Shown one piece after another: positions 43,340-52,390 of a DNA stretch of 64,000 nucleotides. Positions within the stretch are counted from its first letter, which is position 1. Each line of letters opens with the position of its first letter. The translations under genes and the position numbers were made by a program. Source of the stretch: Pedobacter planticolens (GTDB lineage Bacteria > Bacteroidota > Bacteroidia > Sphingobacteriales > Sphingobacteriaceae); contig NZ_WNXD01000002.1 in the NCBI RefSeq assembly GCF_014172375.1, positions 1,116,001-1,180,000 of the forward strand, in the 5' to 3' direction. The notes beneath the pieces were generated by a model. That model had not been told where the DNA came from. It saw nothing but the letters and a program-made list of their open reading frames with translations, and did no database searches.

Positions 43340-44101
43340 CTATTTCTTTTGTAGGCTATCGATAATTGTTTTTAGAATTGCTCTGGTGCTTGGTGACCAC
43401 CATTGTTTTAGCATAATTTCTAGGTCGGCACTTTGATCTGCACTTGTGCTTGCTATTAGTTCTTTTCGGATGTTTAGTTTGCTTTGCGACCAGGTGTTTC
43501 TCTCGTACGCCATGTATTTTCTGGCTTTGCGTTCGGCAGCAGTTAAAATGCTTTCGGGTTTTACTAATTCATCTACTAAACCTATGGCTAGGGCTTCTTC
43601 TGGATGAAATAGTTTTCCTTCTAATAGGCTTCTTGTTGCATGGGCTTTGCCTAACCAAAATGAGTATAGGCTAAAGATGCTGTTTGGCACGATAATACCA
43701 ACTGGAACTTCATTTAAGCCAATGATATATTTTCCTTCGGCCATTACGCGGGCATCGCAAGCGAGAGCAATTACGCAACCGCCTGCTGGGCTATGTCCGT
43801 TTATTGCTGCTATTAATGGTTTTTTGAAGGAGGTGATTTTGGCAACGAAGTTTAGAAATAGATGCCAAAAACTTTTTGCTTCTTCTTCGTTGTAGTTGTA
43901 TAGTTCTATTAAATCTAACCCTGCTGAAAAGAAGTGTTCTTTGCCTGTAATTATTGCACCACCAATGTTAGGGTCTGTTTCGATATTGTTTAGCATATCG
44001 GTTAGTTCGATAACCATTTCTCGGTTTAATGAGTTTGATTTGGGCCTGTTGAGGCTAATTATTGCTAGACGATCTTTTATGGTGGTTTCTATTGTTTTCA
44101 T
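43340..44101 (-). CDS. enoyl-CoA hydratase/isomerase family protein, delta3-delta2-enoyl-CoA isomerase-like
   Basis: 253 residues of the crotonase fold. Oxyanion-hole regions are GGAIITGKEHFFSAGLDL and AAINGHSPAGGCVIAL. The motif GLNEVPVGIIVPNS places a Glu where mitochondrial delta3-delta2-enoyl-CoA isomerase has its catalytic base, and the two-Glu hydratase arrangement is not evident. The role would be moving the double bond of unsaturated acyl-CoA so beta-oxidation can proceed, together with the dienoyl-CoA reductase-like neighbour. Other crotonase activities remain possible. Confidence 0.83.
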   Translation of the reverse strand: MKTIETTIKDRLAIISLNRPKSNSLNREMVIELTDMLNNIETDPNIGGAIITGKEHFFSAGLDLIELYNYNEEEAKSFWHLFLNFVAKITSFKKPLIAAINGHSPAGGCVIALACDARVMAEGKYIIGLNEVPVGIIVPNSIFSLYSFWLGKAHATRSLLEGKLFHPEEALAIGLVDELVKPESILTAAERKARKYMAYERNTWSQSKLNIRKELIASTSADQSADLEIMLKQWWSPSTRAILKTIIDSLQKK

Positions 44102-44110
44102 AGGGTTTGG

Positions 44111-46837
44111 TTAATTTACTTGGTAAGTAATTACTTTTCTGGCGAGATTGCCATCGGCATCTATACCTTCTATTACTATTCTGTATGTTCCAGTTTGGTC
44201 TGTGTTGTAATAGTTTAGCGTTGCTTTACCAGTTGCATCTGATACTACGTGAGGATTCCAATACACGGTTGGTCTAAAGTCTGGCTTGTCATCTTGTTTT
44301 ACATCGTATTTTGGAGAGTAAAATTGGCGAACTATATCATATCCTTTTGGTGTAAAAATGGTGATACCCGGCGCACTTATTTCAGACATTTTTTTGCCCT
44401 TACCTCTTTTGGTGGTAATAATTAATATTCCATTATATCCATCTACACCATAAATTACTGATAACGCAACATCAGTAATTACCTCAATGCTTTCAACTTC
44501 GGAAACTTCAATATTATCCAAAGAGAAATCACGTAGTACTATTCCATCTAACGATACTGCCATTATAGGAGCAGCCTCGAATCTGCCTTTTGTAAGAATT
44601 GGTTGCCCTCTTGTGTCTTCTTCTGTAGATACTGCTACCCCTGGAACACGGCCTTGGAAATATTGAGCTAAGGAAAGAGTATTTTTTAAATCTTCTTCAG
44701 TTACCACATAATTTGCTCTGCCTCGCCCATTTAAGTTTGATGAATTTGGTGAAGCTTTATCTTCTTTAGTAACTTTCTGTACAATATTTACAGTTTTTAG
44801 TTGGTTTGTTCTGTTTAAAAATCCTTTTTTGTATTGTTCCTCAAAGTAATTATCACTTTCTGTAAGGTATTTTAAAATGGAGGTATTTACATTTGTTTCG
44901 ATATCGCCATTGTTAGTATTTGCACCGATTGATTGTTGCTGGAATTTATCTAGTACTATTCTAACATCTTTTTTGCCTTCCTTAGTACTGCCTTGTAATA
45001 CAAATTTTATACTATCTCCAAAACTAACACCATCAAAACTAAAATGACCATTTTCATCAGATGTGGTATTTGCCATTACCATTCCTTTTGTTGTGGAAAG
45101 CAACGTGATTTTTCCATTTGCTACAGGTTTTTTATTATTTGTTGTTACTAATCCACTAATTTTCATGCTTTTTTCTGCTGGATAAGTAGGGGTTTGTATA
45201 GAGGGGTTATTTATCGCTTTCCAATCTATCTTTCTCCATCCTTGGGTAAGTAAAAGATTATCTAATTCTATATGGGTTTTTAAATCATTATTTGAAAAAT
45301 AATGATTGGGTTTTTCTATATAACCTGTTAAATCTGAAGTGAGTAAAAGGCTTGTTAATATATTGCTTTCATTTTCTATATCAGGGATAACCACAGATGA
45401 ATTAGTAACGGCTACTGAAAAGCTACCTTGTGTAATTTTAGAATTGTTTGAAGCTACTAACGTCAAATCCATATTTGATTTTTTGCCATAACTTGATTTT
45501 AAATTCTGTAAGTCGATATCAATTTTATCTGCAGCATTATTTGCAAAAGCTACACGTTCACTAACTGGGGTATTATTTGGAGAGAAAAGTGTAATTTGAA
45601 CAATACCCGATGGGAAATTAATTTTAGGCACAACTACAGTTGCAATCTGCTTGGCTGTAGAAACTTTAGTTGCAAAAAAAATGGTGCCGTTATGTTGTGC
45701 TATTAAGTTAAGATCGCCTTGGTTGAGGAGATTCGGACTCATCATGATTTTGATTGCCATTTTTGAGGTGTCGGTATTATTGACAGCTAATGCATATCCG
45801 CTTGGTTCTACTTTTGGTAGGTTAATGGTTTTTTCTGTGCCATTTGCAAATTTTATTTTTGCGCTATAAGTTTTCCCTTCGTTTGGTGTTAGCGATAATG
45901 TACCCATGCCTAAGTAAACAGTCTCGAAGCTTGAAATCTCGGTCCCATCATTATCTATAATTACTCCATTTACATTTTCTCCAAGTCCGTTGGTATTAAT
46001 TGCTTTAATAGCAATTTTGCAGGGGAGGCCAGCGATTAGATTTCCTCCTTCTGGGAAAAATTGAACATCGACCGCATTCGATGTTGTTTTTATGGGGATG
46101 TTTTTAACAACTTTTTGACCATCTGGCATGGTAATAGTTGCAAGTATTTTTCCAGATTTAGAGAGGTTTGGTTGCGTGTTAATTATAGGAATTTTGATTT
46201 CGCCATTGGCATTTGTTGTAGTTTTTGCTTTAGAACTCTTGTTTGTATTTAATTGAATTTCATAATTGACCTCACTGTTTGTATAAGGCTTGCCATCTTT
46301 GTTGGTAAACTGAATAGTTGTACTAACTTTTTCAATGAGATTTTCCGTAGTAAATTGACTGCTTGTTTTAGTGAAAACTTTGTTTGCCCAAGAATTTCCA
46401 ATTTTTATGGTTTTGTCAAAGAAAAATGCTGATCCAGCATTTCGCATCCATTGTGTATAGGCTCTAATACGATAATTGCCCTCATTTAGAGAATCGGTTA
46501 ATTTAAAATCTCCCCAAGCAATACCACCCTTCATTGATAATTTGAGTTGTTTTTGGATTGAATCCTTTTCATTAATCAACTCAACATAAATAATGTTACT
46601 AATTGCTGTTGGCTTTTGATCACGACTATCTATTACATAAGCTTTAAACCAAATATCATCGCCAATGGCATAATAAGGTTTATCCAAGTGAAGATGAATT
46701 TTCTCTTGCGGAAATTTTTTTGTGAACTCTTCCAATTTTTTTAGCAACTCTGTAAATGGATCTTCATCTACAATAAATGCAGAGAAGCTAAAGAGAGATA
46801 ATAGGCCAACAAAACAAACAATTAGTCTTTTTTTCAT
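44111..46837 (-). CDS. secreted macroglobulin-like/plug-domain protein, copy 2
   Basis: 908 residues. Signal peptide (to FSAF), then an MG2-like domain (HLHLDKPYYAIGDDIWFKAYV), several Ig/macroglobulin-type segments and a carboxypeptidase-like beta-sandwich (about 545-620, KISGLVTTNNKKPVANGKI). A TonB-receptor plug follows (about 690-790, QYFQGRVPGVAV, VSLDGIV, VESIEVITDVALSVIYG), and a final beta domain ends VITYQVN. No barrel follows. The gene begins two bases before its paralogue ends. Ends of the paralogues are nearly identical, middles diverged. Probably periplasmic; partner unknown. Confidence 0.85.
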   Translation of the reverse strand: MKKRLIVCFVGLLSLFSFSAFIVDEDPFTELLKKLEEFTKKFPQEKIHLHLDKPYYAIGDDIWFKAYVIDSRDQKPTAISNIIYVELINEKDSIQKQLKLSMKGGIAWGDFKLTDSLNEGNYRIRAYTQWMRNAGSAFFFDKTIKIGNSWANKVFTKTSSQFTTENLIEKVSTTIQFTNKDGKPYTNSEVNYEIQLNTNKSSKAKTTTNANGEIKIPIINTQPNLSKSGKILATITMPDGQKVVKNIPIKTTSNAVDVQFFPEGGNLIAGLPCKIAIKAINTNGLGENVNGVIIDNDGTEISSFETVYLGMGTLSLTPNEGKTYSAKIKFANGTEKTINLPKVEPSGYALAVNNTDTSKMAIKIMMSPNLLNQGDLNLIAQHNGTIFFATKVSTAKQIATVVVPKINFPSGIVQITLFSPNNTPVSERVAFANNAADKIDIDLQNLKSSYGKKSNMDLTLVASNNSKITQGSFSVAVTNSSVVIPDIENESNILTSLLLTSDLTGYIEKPNHYFSNNDLKTHIELDNLLLTQGWRKIDWKAINNPSIQTPTYPAEKSMKISGLVTTNNKKPVANGKITLLSTTKGMVMANTTSDENGHFSFDGVSFGDSIKFVLQGSTKEGKKDVRIVLDKFQQQSIGANTNNGDIETNVNTSILKYLTESDNYFEEQYKKGFLNRTNQLKTVNIVQKVTKEDKASPNSSNLNGRGRANYVVTEEDLKNTLSLAQYFQGRVPGVAVSTEEDTRGQPILTKGRFEAAPIMAVSLDGIVLRDFSLDNIEVSEVESIEVITDVALSVIYGVDGYNGILIITTKRGKGKKMSEISAPGITIFTPKGYDIVRQFYSPKYDVKQDDKPDFRPTVYWNPHVVSDATGKATLNYYNTDQTGTYRIVIEGIDADGNLARKVITYQVN

Positions 46838-46838
46838 A

Positions 46839-49532
46839 TTAATTTACTTGGTAAGTAATTACTTTTCTGGCCAAATTTCCATCTACATCTATTCCTTCTA
46901 TTACAATTCTGTATGTTCCAGTTTGATCTGTGTTGTAGTAATTTAGGTTTGCTTTACCAGTTGCGTCTGATACTACGTGAGGGTTCCAATATACAGTTGA
47001 TCTTAAATCTGGTTTAGGATCGGGGGTTGCATCGTATTTTGGTGAATAAAATTGGCGAACTTGATAATACCCTTTCGGTGCATAGGTAACTATGCCTGGG
47101 GCATATCTGGCGTAATTACTTTCTGTACCAGCACCTCTTTTTGTGGTAATTACGATAACACCACTTGCACCGCCGCTGCCATAAATTGCGGTGTTGCCTA
47201 TACTTTTTAACACTTCAACACTTTCTATATCTTGTACAATGATGTCGTCTAATTGGAAATCACTTCCCATATTCATTCCATCTAAAACTATGCTCATTGC
47301 ACCTCCATTCGCCCGTGTAGAATAGGCTTTTCCGTCGCGTATCATTATACCTGCAACCCTGCCTTGTAAATACATGGAAAGGGAGAAAGCAGTTTCTAAA
47401 TCTTTAGCTGTAACTACAAAGTCTGCACGACCAGCACCATTTAAATTCGATGAATTAGGAGCTGGGTTTTTCTTTTCAACAATGTTAACTGTTTTAAGCG
47501 TAATCGTTCTGTCCAATAAGCCTCTTTTAGTTTGCTCATCAAAATATTTATCACTCTGTGCTAAATAAGGCATTAAGGTTTCGTTCACATTAACTTCAAC
47601 ATCACCAGTGTTTTTATTTACAGTAACTACTTGCCCAGGTACCACATCTAGGTCTATTTGTATGTTTTTGTTATTTTTATCGGTGCGGGCTTGTACCACA
47701 AATTTGATATTTTCTGTAAAATCAATTTTATCAAAGTTAAAACGACCATTGGCATCACTTAAGGTGTCAACAACAAAAAAGCCGTTAGAATTAGAAAAGA
47801 GTACTACTTTTCCTTTAACTACTGGTTTACCTCCTTTGGTAAGCGTGCCGCTTATTTTTAGACTTTTTTCTGCTTGATACGCGATAGCTGAAAATTGGTT
47901 ATTGATAATGTTGTTCCAATTTATTCTCCTCCACCCCTGTGTAAGTAATAAATTATCTAATTGGGTGCGTGTTTTTAAATCGTTGTTTAAGAAATAGTGA
48001 TTTGGTTTTTCTACATAACCCTTTAAATCTGATGTAAGTAAAAGACTTGTTAAAATATTACTCTCGTTTTCTAAATCTGGAGCAACTGCAGCTGTATTTG
48101 TAATAGCGACTGAGAAACTTCCTTCTATTGGTTTTGCATTACTGGTTGCAGTGAATATTAAATCTACATTTCCTCTTTTGTCATAATCCGATTTTAAATT
48201 CTGAACATTTAGGGCAATTTTATCATTGCTGTTATTTACAAAAGCTAATCGTTCTGCAACGGGTAAATTATCGGCAGAAAACAAAGTGAGTTGAACAATA
48301 CCTGATGGAAATTCGGATTTAGGAGCGCTTACTGAAATTAGTTGTTTTTCTGATGAAAGTTTGGTTACAAAATATACATTGCCATTGTGTTGTGCTACTA
48401 ATTTAAGTTCGCCTTTATTCATTACATCGGTAGTTAATATTACTTTGATGTTCATTTTAGCGCTATCTGTATTATTTACGGAAAGTACATAACCACTGGC
48501 TTGTGGTTTAGGTAAGGCAATAGTTTTTTCAGAACCGTTTGTAAGTTTAACTTTTGCTGTATAAGTTTTGCCTGGCAGCGGATTTAAAATGAAACTTCCC
48601 ATACCCAAATAAGCTGTCTCAAATTTTAAAATTTCGCTACCTTCATTATCTAAAACTCTACCGCTTACATTTTCTCCTAAACCATTTGCATTAATTGCTT
48701 TGATAGCAACTTTGCTCGGTAAACCTTCAACTAAATTTCCTCCTTCTGGGAAAAACTGAACATCAACCTCTGCAGAAGTGGTTTTTACTGGAATAACTTT
48801 AACAACGGTTTGTTTATCAGCCATTGTAATGGTGGCAGTAATTTTACCCGATTTGTATACATTAGGTTGAGTATTAAGGATTGCAACATTAATTTCACCA
48901 TTTTCATTAGTAGTTGCTTTGCCTCTAGTAATATTTCTCGAATTTAATTGTACCTCATAATTGACTAAGTTATTTGCATATGGTTTGCCATTTTTATCTG
49001 AAAATTGAATAGTGCTATTTACTTTTTCTGCATTATTTTCGGTACTATATTGATTGTTAGTTTTAGTGAAAACTTTATTCGCCCAAGAATTCCCAATTTT
49101 TATTGTTTTATCAAAAAAGAATTCCGGTCCGGCATTTCTCATCCACTGTGTGTACGCTCTAATTCTGTAATTTCCTTCGTTTAACGAATCGGTCAGCTTA
49201 AAATCTCCCCACGTAATTCCGCTTTGCATAGGCAATTTGATTTGTCTTTTAATAGAATCCTTTTCATTAATTAATTCTACATATAAGATTTTGCTTAGCG
49301 TTGAAGGTTCAGAAGTTCGACTATCAACTACGTAAGCTTTAAACCAAATGTTATCGCCCACGGCATAATAAGGCTTATCTAAATGGAGATAAACTTTTTC
49401 TTGTGGATACTTTTTAGCAAATTCTTCGAGCTTTTTGAGTAATTCGGTAAATGGATCATCATCAGTTATAAAGGCAGAAAAACTGAACACAGAGAGGAGC
49501 GCAATGGATAGGATTAGAAGTTTTCGTTTCAT
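46839..49532 (-). CDS. secreted macroglobulin-like/plug-domain protein, copy 1
   Basis: 897 residues, same layout as the downstream paralogue: signal peptide, MG2-like domain (YLHLDKPYYAVGDNIWFKAYV), Ig-like segments, carboxypeptidase-like module (KISGTLTKGGKPVVKGKV), plug-like domain (YLQGRVAGIMI, SIVLDGMNMG, VEVLKSIGNTAIYGSGG, VIVITTKRG) and a C-terminal beta domain. The first ~170 and last ~60 residues are almost the same in both copies, while the plug regions differ, as if the plug face were under different selection. Tandem duplication with possible gene conversion at the ends. Confidence 0.85.
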   Translation of the reverse strand: MKRKLLILSIALLSVFSFSAFITDDDPFTELLKKLEEFAKKYPQEKVYLHLDKPYYAVGDNIWFKAYVVDSRTSEPSTLSKILYVELINEKDSIKRQIKLPMQSGITWGDFKLTDSLNEGNYRIRAYTQWMRNAGPEFFFDKTIKIGNSWANKVFTKTNNQYSTENNAEKVNSTIQFSDKNGKPYANNLVNYEVQLNSRNITRGKATTNENGEINVAILNTQPNVYKSGKITATITMADKQTVVKVIPVKTTSAEVDVQFFPEGGNLVEGLPSKVAIKAINANGLGENVSGRVLDNEGSEILKFETAYLGMGSFILNPLPGKTYTAKVKLTNGSEKTIALPKPQASGYVLSVNNTDSAKMNIKVILTTDVMNKGELKLVAQHNGNVYFVTKLSSEKQLISVSAPKSEFPSGIVQLTLFSADNLPVAERLAFVNNSNDKIALNVQNLKSDYDKRGNVDLIFTATSNAKPIEGSFSVAITNTAAVAPDLENESNILTSLLLTSDLKGYVEKPNHYFLNNDLKTRTQLDNLLLTQGWRRINWNNIINNQFSAIAYQAEKSLKISGTLTKGGKPVVKGKVVLFSNSNGFFVVDTLSDANGRFNFDKIDFTENIKFVVQARTDKNNKNIQIDLDVVPGQVVTVNKNTGDVEVNVNETLMPYLAQSDKYFDEQTKRGLLDRTITLKTVNIVEKKNPAPNSSNLNGAGRADFVVTAKDLETAFSLSMYLQGRVAGIMIRDGKAYSTRANGGAMSIVLDGMNMGSDFQLDDIIVQDIESVEVLKSIGNTAIYGSGGASGVIVITTKRGAGTESNYARYAPGIVTYAPKGYYQVRQFYSPKYDATPDPKPDLRSTVYWNPHVVSDATGKANLNYYNTDQTGTYRIVIEGIDVDGNLARKVITYQVN

Positions 49533-49612
49533 TGTGTGAAAATAATAAAGCCTTAAGTTACAAAAACCTAAGGCTTAATTGAAATAATGTAATTAAAAAG
49601 TTAGTTGATTAA

Positions 49613-50149
49613 TTAAAATGTGTTTTTCCACATCATACTTTCTACTGGTTTGGTAGTTTTATTGTTGTATTTAGCATCGTTTTTAGTGTTGTACATATTT
49701 TCTATACTACCATCAACTAAAAAATAAATAAGCTGACCAATAGGCATGCCCGCATAGATACGAACGGGTTGTGCGCAAGAAATTTCTAATGTCCAGGTGT
49801 TGCAAAAACCAACATCGCCTTTGCCAGCGGTAGCATGAATATCAATACCTAAACGACCTGTACTACTTTTGCCTTCTAAAAATGGAACATGAGCATGAGT
49901 TTCGGTATATTCTAGTGTTACACCCAAATATAAAGTGCCAGGTTGTAGTACAAATCCATCTTTTGGTATTTCGAAATGCTCTATTTTATTGTGTGCTTTA
50001 GCATCTAAAACACGATCTTTATATGTAGCCAGGTATTTGCCCAAATGCACATCGTAAGAGTTAGTGCCAAGGCAGTTTAAATTAAATGGTTCTATAATAA
50101 TGGTGCCTTTGTCTATTTCTTCGAGTATGCGTTTATCTGACAGTATCAT
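49613..50149 (-). CDS. dcd: dCTP deaminase
   Basis: 178 residues. Converts dCTP to dUTP, feeding thymidylate synthesis. Conserved blocks: LSDKRILEEID at the start, NSYDVHLG, LEGKSSTGRLGI (catalytic/phosphate-binding region), HATAGKGDVGF and GMPIGQLIYF, all in family order in the dUTPase-like trimeric fold. Length is normal. Divergent from the phosphopantetheinyl transferase gene. Whether it is mono- or bifunctional (dCTP deaminase plus dUTPase) cannot be decided from the sequence. Confidence 0.95.
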   Translation of the reverse strand: MILSDKRILEEIDKGTIIIEPFNLNCLGTNSYDVHLGKYLATYKDRVLDAKAHNKIEHFEIPKDGFVLQPGTLYLGVTLEYTETHAHVPFLEGKSSTGRLGIDIHATAGKGDVGFCNTWTLEISCAQPVRIYAGMPIGQLIYFLVDGSIENMYNTKNDAKYNNKTTKPVESMMWKNTF

Positions 50150-50188
50150 TTTATAAGTATTTTGGACTAAATTATGATTAATTTAAGA

Positions 50189-50196
50189 TACTTTTG
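50189..50196 (+). promoter_or_regulatory. candidate promoter for the phosphopantetheinyl transferase operon
   Basis: TACTTTTG (-7 type) lies 21 bp before ATG 50218, with TTTG at 50161-50164 as a possible -33 element. The 24-bp spacing is a little longer than the usual ~19-21. Confidence 0.5.
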
Positions 50197-50217
50197 CATT
50201 GATTTTCTAAATAAGAG

Positions 50218-50859
50218 ATGCCAGTAGTTTTTAATAAAAAAATTGATGATCAAACCATACTTTCGGTATGGAAAATTGAGGAAACGGAAGAACAGTTACT
50301 CTCTGGTTTACAACTTAAACAGCATGAGCTGGATGTTATCGCTTCTTTAAGTAATGGAAAACGAGCATTACATTGGCTAAGTACGCGTTTATTGCTGCGA
50401 ACCATGCTCAATACAGCAGATTATATAGATTGTCGAATGGATGATCATGGCAAACCGTATTTAGTTAATTCTGACACTCATATTTCTTTAAGTCATTCGT
50501 ATGATTATGCTGCCGTAATAATTAGTAAGGATAAAAAAGTTGGGGTGGATATCGAATTGATTAAAATGAAAATTAAAAGCATTAAACATAAATTTTTATC
50601 TGATGTTGAGCTTGCTCAAAAACAAATTGGCGATAATACCAATGGTTTATATGTTGCTTGGTGTGTTAAAGAAGCAATTTACAAATGGCATGGCAAAAAG
50701 GGTTTAGAGTTTAAACAACATATACATATTAAGCCTTTTAAATTAAAAGATGAAGGTTCATTGCAAGCCTTGGTAGAATTACCAGATGGTACAAAGGAAT
50801 TAGCCGTGAATTATTTTAAAACCAAAGATGGTTATATGTTGGGTTATGTTGTTGCTTAA
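50218..50859 (+). CDS. 4'-phosphopantetheinyl transferase superfamily protein
   Basis: 213 residues. Attaches phosphopantetheine from CoA to carrier proteins. The Mg-binding/catalytic motifs are present: VGVDIELI and WCVKEAIYKWHGKKGLEFK (the WxxKEAxxK signature). HISLSHSYDYAAVI is the CoA-binding P-loop-like part. At 213 residues in two pseudo-repeats it is Sfp-like rather than AcpS-like. First of three plus-strand genes (with lipB and an SGNH hydrolase), 9 bp before lipB. Confidence 0.93.
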   Translation: MPVVFNKKIDDQTILSVWKIEETEEQLLSGLQLKQHELDVIASLSNGKRALHWLSTRLLLRTMLNTADYIDCRMDDHGKPYLVNSDTHISLSHSYDYAAVIISKDKKVGVDIELIKMKIKSIKHKFLSDVELAQKQIGDNTNGLYVAWCVKEAIYKWHGKKGLEFKQHIHIKPFKLKDEGSLQALVELPDGTKELAVNYFKTKDGYMLGYVVA

Positions 50860-50868
50860 TTAAAAAGG

Positions 50869-51564
50869 ATGAATAAGGTAGTTAAGTTTATAGATTGGGG
50901 TTTAACAGATTATCAAGATGCTTGGGCAAAACAAGAAGAAATATTTGATGAAACGGTTGCCTTAAAAGGCAAAAACAGAACTGAAAACACTGAAATTGAA
51001 ACTTCGAATTATCTTGTTTTTTGCGAACATCCGCATGTGTATACGTTAGGCAAAAGCGGGCATCCAGAAAATTTATTATTGGATGAAGAAGGCTTAAAGA
51101 ATAAACTAGCTACTTATTATAAAATTAATCGTGGGGGTGATATTACTTATCATGGCCCTGGTCAGATTGTAGGTTACCCAATTTTAGATTTAGATAATTT
51201 TTTCACCGATATCCATTTATATCTAAGAACACTAGAAGAAGCCGTGATTTTAACACTTGCAGATTACGGAATTACCGCTGGTCGCTATACTGGGTTTACA
51301 GGTGTTTGGTTAGATGCAGACAATGAAAAAGCTCGTAAAATTTGTGCATTAGGTGTGCGTTGTAGCAGATGGGTAACCATGCATGGCTTTGCATTTAATG
51401 TAAATACCGATTTAGATTATTTTAAAAACATTGTTCCTTGCGGGATAGATGATAAAGATGTTACTTCGTTGGAGAGAGAATTGGGTAGAAAATTGGATAT
51501 GGAAGAAGTAAAAGGAAAACTCAAAAATCATATCGCTCAGTTATTTAAAATGGAATTAATTTAA
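50869..51564 (+). CDS. lipB: lipoyl(octanoyl) transferase
   Basis: 231 residues. Transfers octanoyl from octanoyl-ACP to lipoyl domains of 2-oxoacid dehydrogenases and GcvH. LipB motifs: VFCEHPHVYTLGKSG, NRGGDITYHGPGQIVGYPILDL (conserved block) and KICALGVRCSRWVTMHGFAFNV with the catalytic Cys of IVPCGI and Lys in KICALG. Start ATG follows AAAAAGG, a possible weak ribosome site. Placement after a phosphopantetheinyl transferase gene is coherent, since both depend on acyl carrier protein. Confidence 0.96.
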   Translation: MNKVVKFIDWGLTDYQDAWAKQEEIFDETVALKGKNRTENTEIETSNYLVFCEHPHVYTLGKSGHPENLLLDEEGLKNKLATYYKINRGGDITYHGPGQIVGYPILDLDNFFTDIHLYLRTLEEAVILTLADYGITAGRYTGFTGVWLDADNEKARKICALGVRCSRWVTMHGFAFNVNTDLDYFKNIVPCGIDDKDVTSLERELGRKLDMEEVKGKLKNHIAQLFKMELI

Positions 51565-51606
51565 TTGGTTTAAATCTTCATCATAAAATTTTACGTAAAT
51601 TAAAAG

Positions 51607-52302
51607 ATGAAATTTAGCCTTGGGTTTTTATCATTATGCTTATTATTGAGTTGTAGTAAAAATGCAATCCAAAAGATGTCTCCAACAAATAAATCATCCT
51701 TAACTTATCTCGCCCTCGGCGATTCTTATACCATTGGCGAAGCTGTTCCTCAAAAAGAAAGTTTCCCTTATCAAGTAAGTTCGATGCTAAATGAGCAAGG
51801 ATTAAAGTTTGCTGCTCCAAAAATTATTGCAAAAACAGGTTGGACAACGGATGAACTGCAAGCCGCTATCAAAGCTGAAAAAATTACTGAAACTTACGAT
51901 ATAGTTACTTTGCTCATCGGGGTTAATAATCAGTATAGAGGAAATTCGCAAGCAGAATATCGCGTACAATTTGCAGCATTATTACAAACAGCTATCGGCT
52001 TTGCTGGCGGAAATAAAAAACATGTTTTTGTGATTTCAATCCCCGATTGGGGTGTAACACCTTTTGGAAAAGGAAGTGGGAGAAATACAGCTACCATTGC
52101 ACAAGAAATTGATACATTTAATGCTATTTGTAAAGAAGAAACTTTAGCAAAAGGTGTGAGTTATATTGATATTACACCAGGTTCTAGAAATGCAGCAACA
52201 GATGCTTCTTTAGTAGCTAGCGATGGGTTACATCCCTCTGGTAAAATGTACAGCGAATGGGCAGTAAAAGTTTCGAATGCGGTTGTAGCTGTGTTTAAAT
52301 AA
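51607..52302 (+). CDS. SGNH/GDSL-type esterase lipoprotein
   Basis: 231 residues. Lipoprotein signal ending LLLSCSKN. SGNH blocks: YLALGDSYTIGEAV (Ser nucleophile), a Gly in the second block, LIGVNNQYRG (Asn) and SDGLHPSGKMYSEWA (Asp and His). Hydrolyses an ester or acetyl group at the envelope; the substrate cannot be inferred. Last gene of the dcd-divergent plus-strand group; an R2 hairpin follows its stop and separates it from the convergent RDD gene. Confidence 0.92.
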   Translation: MKFSLGFLSLCLLLSCSKNAIQKMSPTNKSSLTYLALGDSYTIGEAVPQKESFPYQVSSMLNEQGLKFAAPKIIAKTGWTTDELQAAIKAEKITETYDIVTLLIGVNNQYRGNSQAEYRVQFAALLQTAIGFAGGNKKHVFVISIPDWGVTPFGKGSGRNTATIAQEIDTFNAICKEETLAKGVSYIDITPGSRNAATDASLVASDGLHPSGKMYSEWAVKVSNAVVAVFK

Positions 52303-52304
52303 AT

Positions 52305-52383
52305 TACGACCTAAGACAGCTAAGAAAACCTAAGCTTATTTATAAAAGTATGTGCTAAGATGATCTAAGGTTTCTTAGGTGGT
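52305..52383. repeat. R2 hairpin repeat
   Basis: Left arm TACGACCTAAGACAGCTAAG and right arm CTAAGGTTTCTTAGGTGGT, built from CTAAG/CTTAG words. It fills the 88-bp gap between the convergent SGNH and RDD genes. Confidence 0.75.
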
Positions 52384-52390
52384 GAAAAAA

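Noticed and set aside
44111-49532. Interpretation as two truncated, broken TonB receptors
   Set aside because: Both copies are full-length, intact, and end with the same conserved beta domain; two identical truncations are unlikely.
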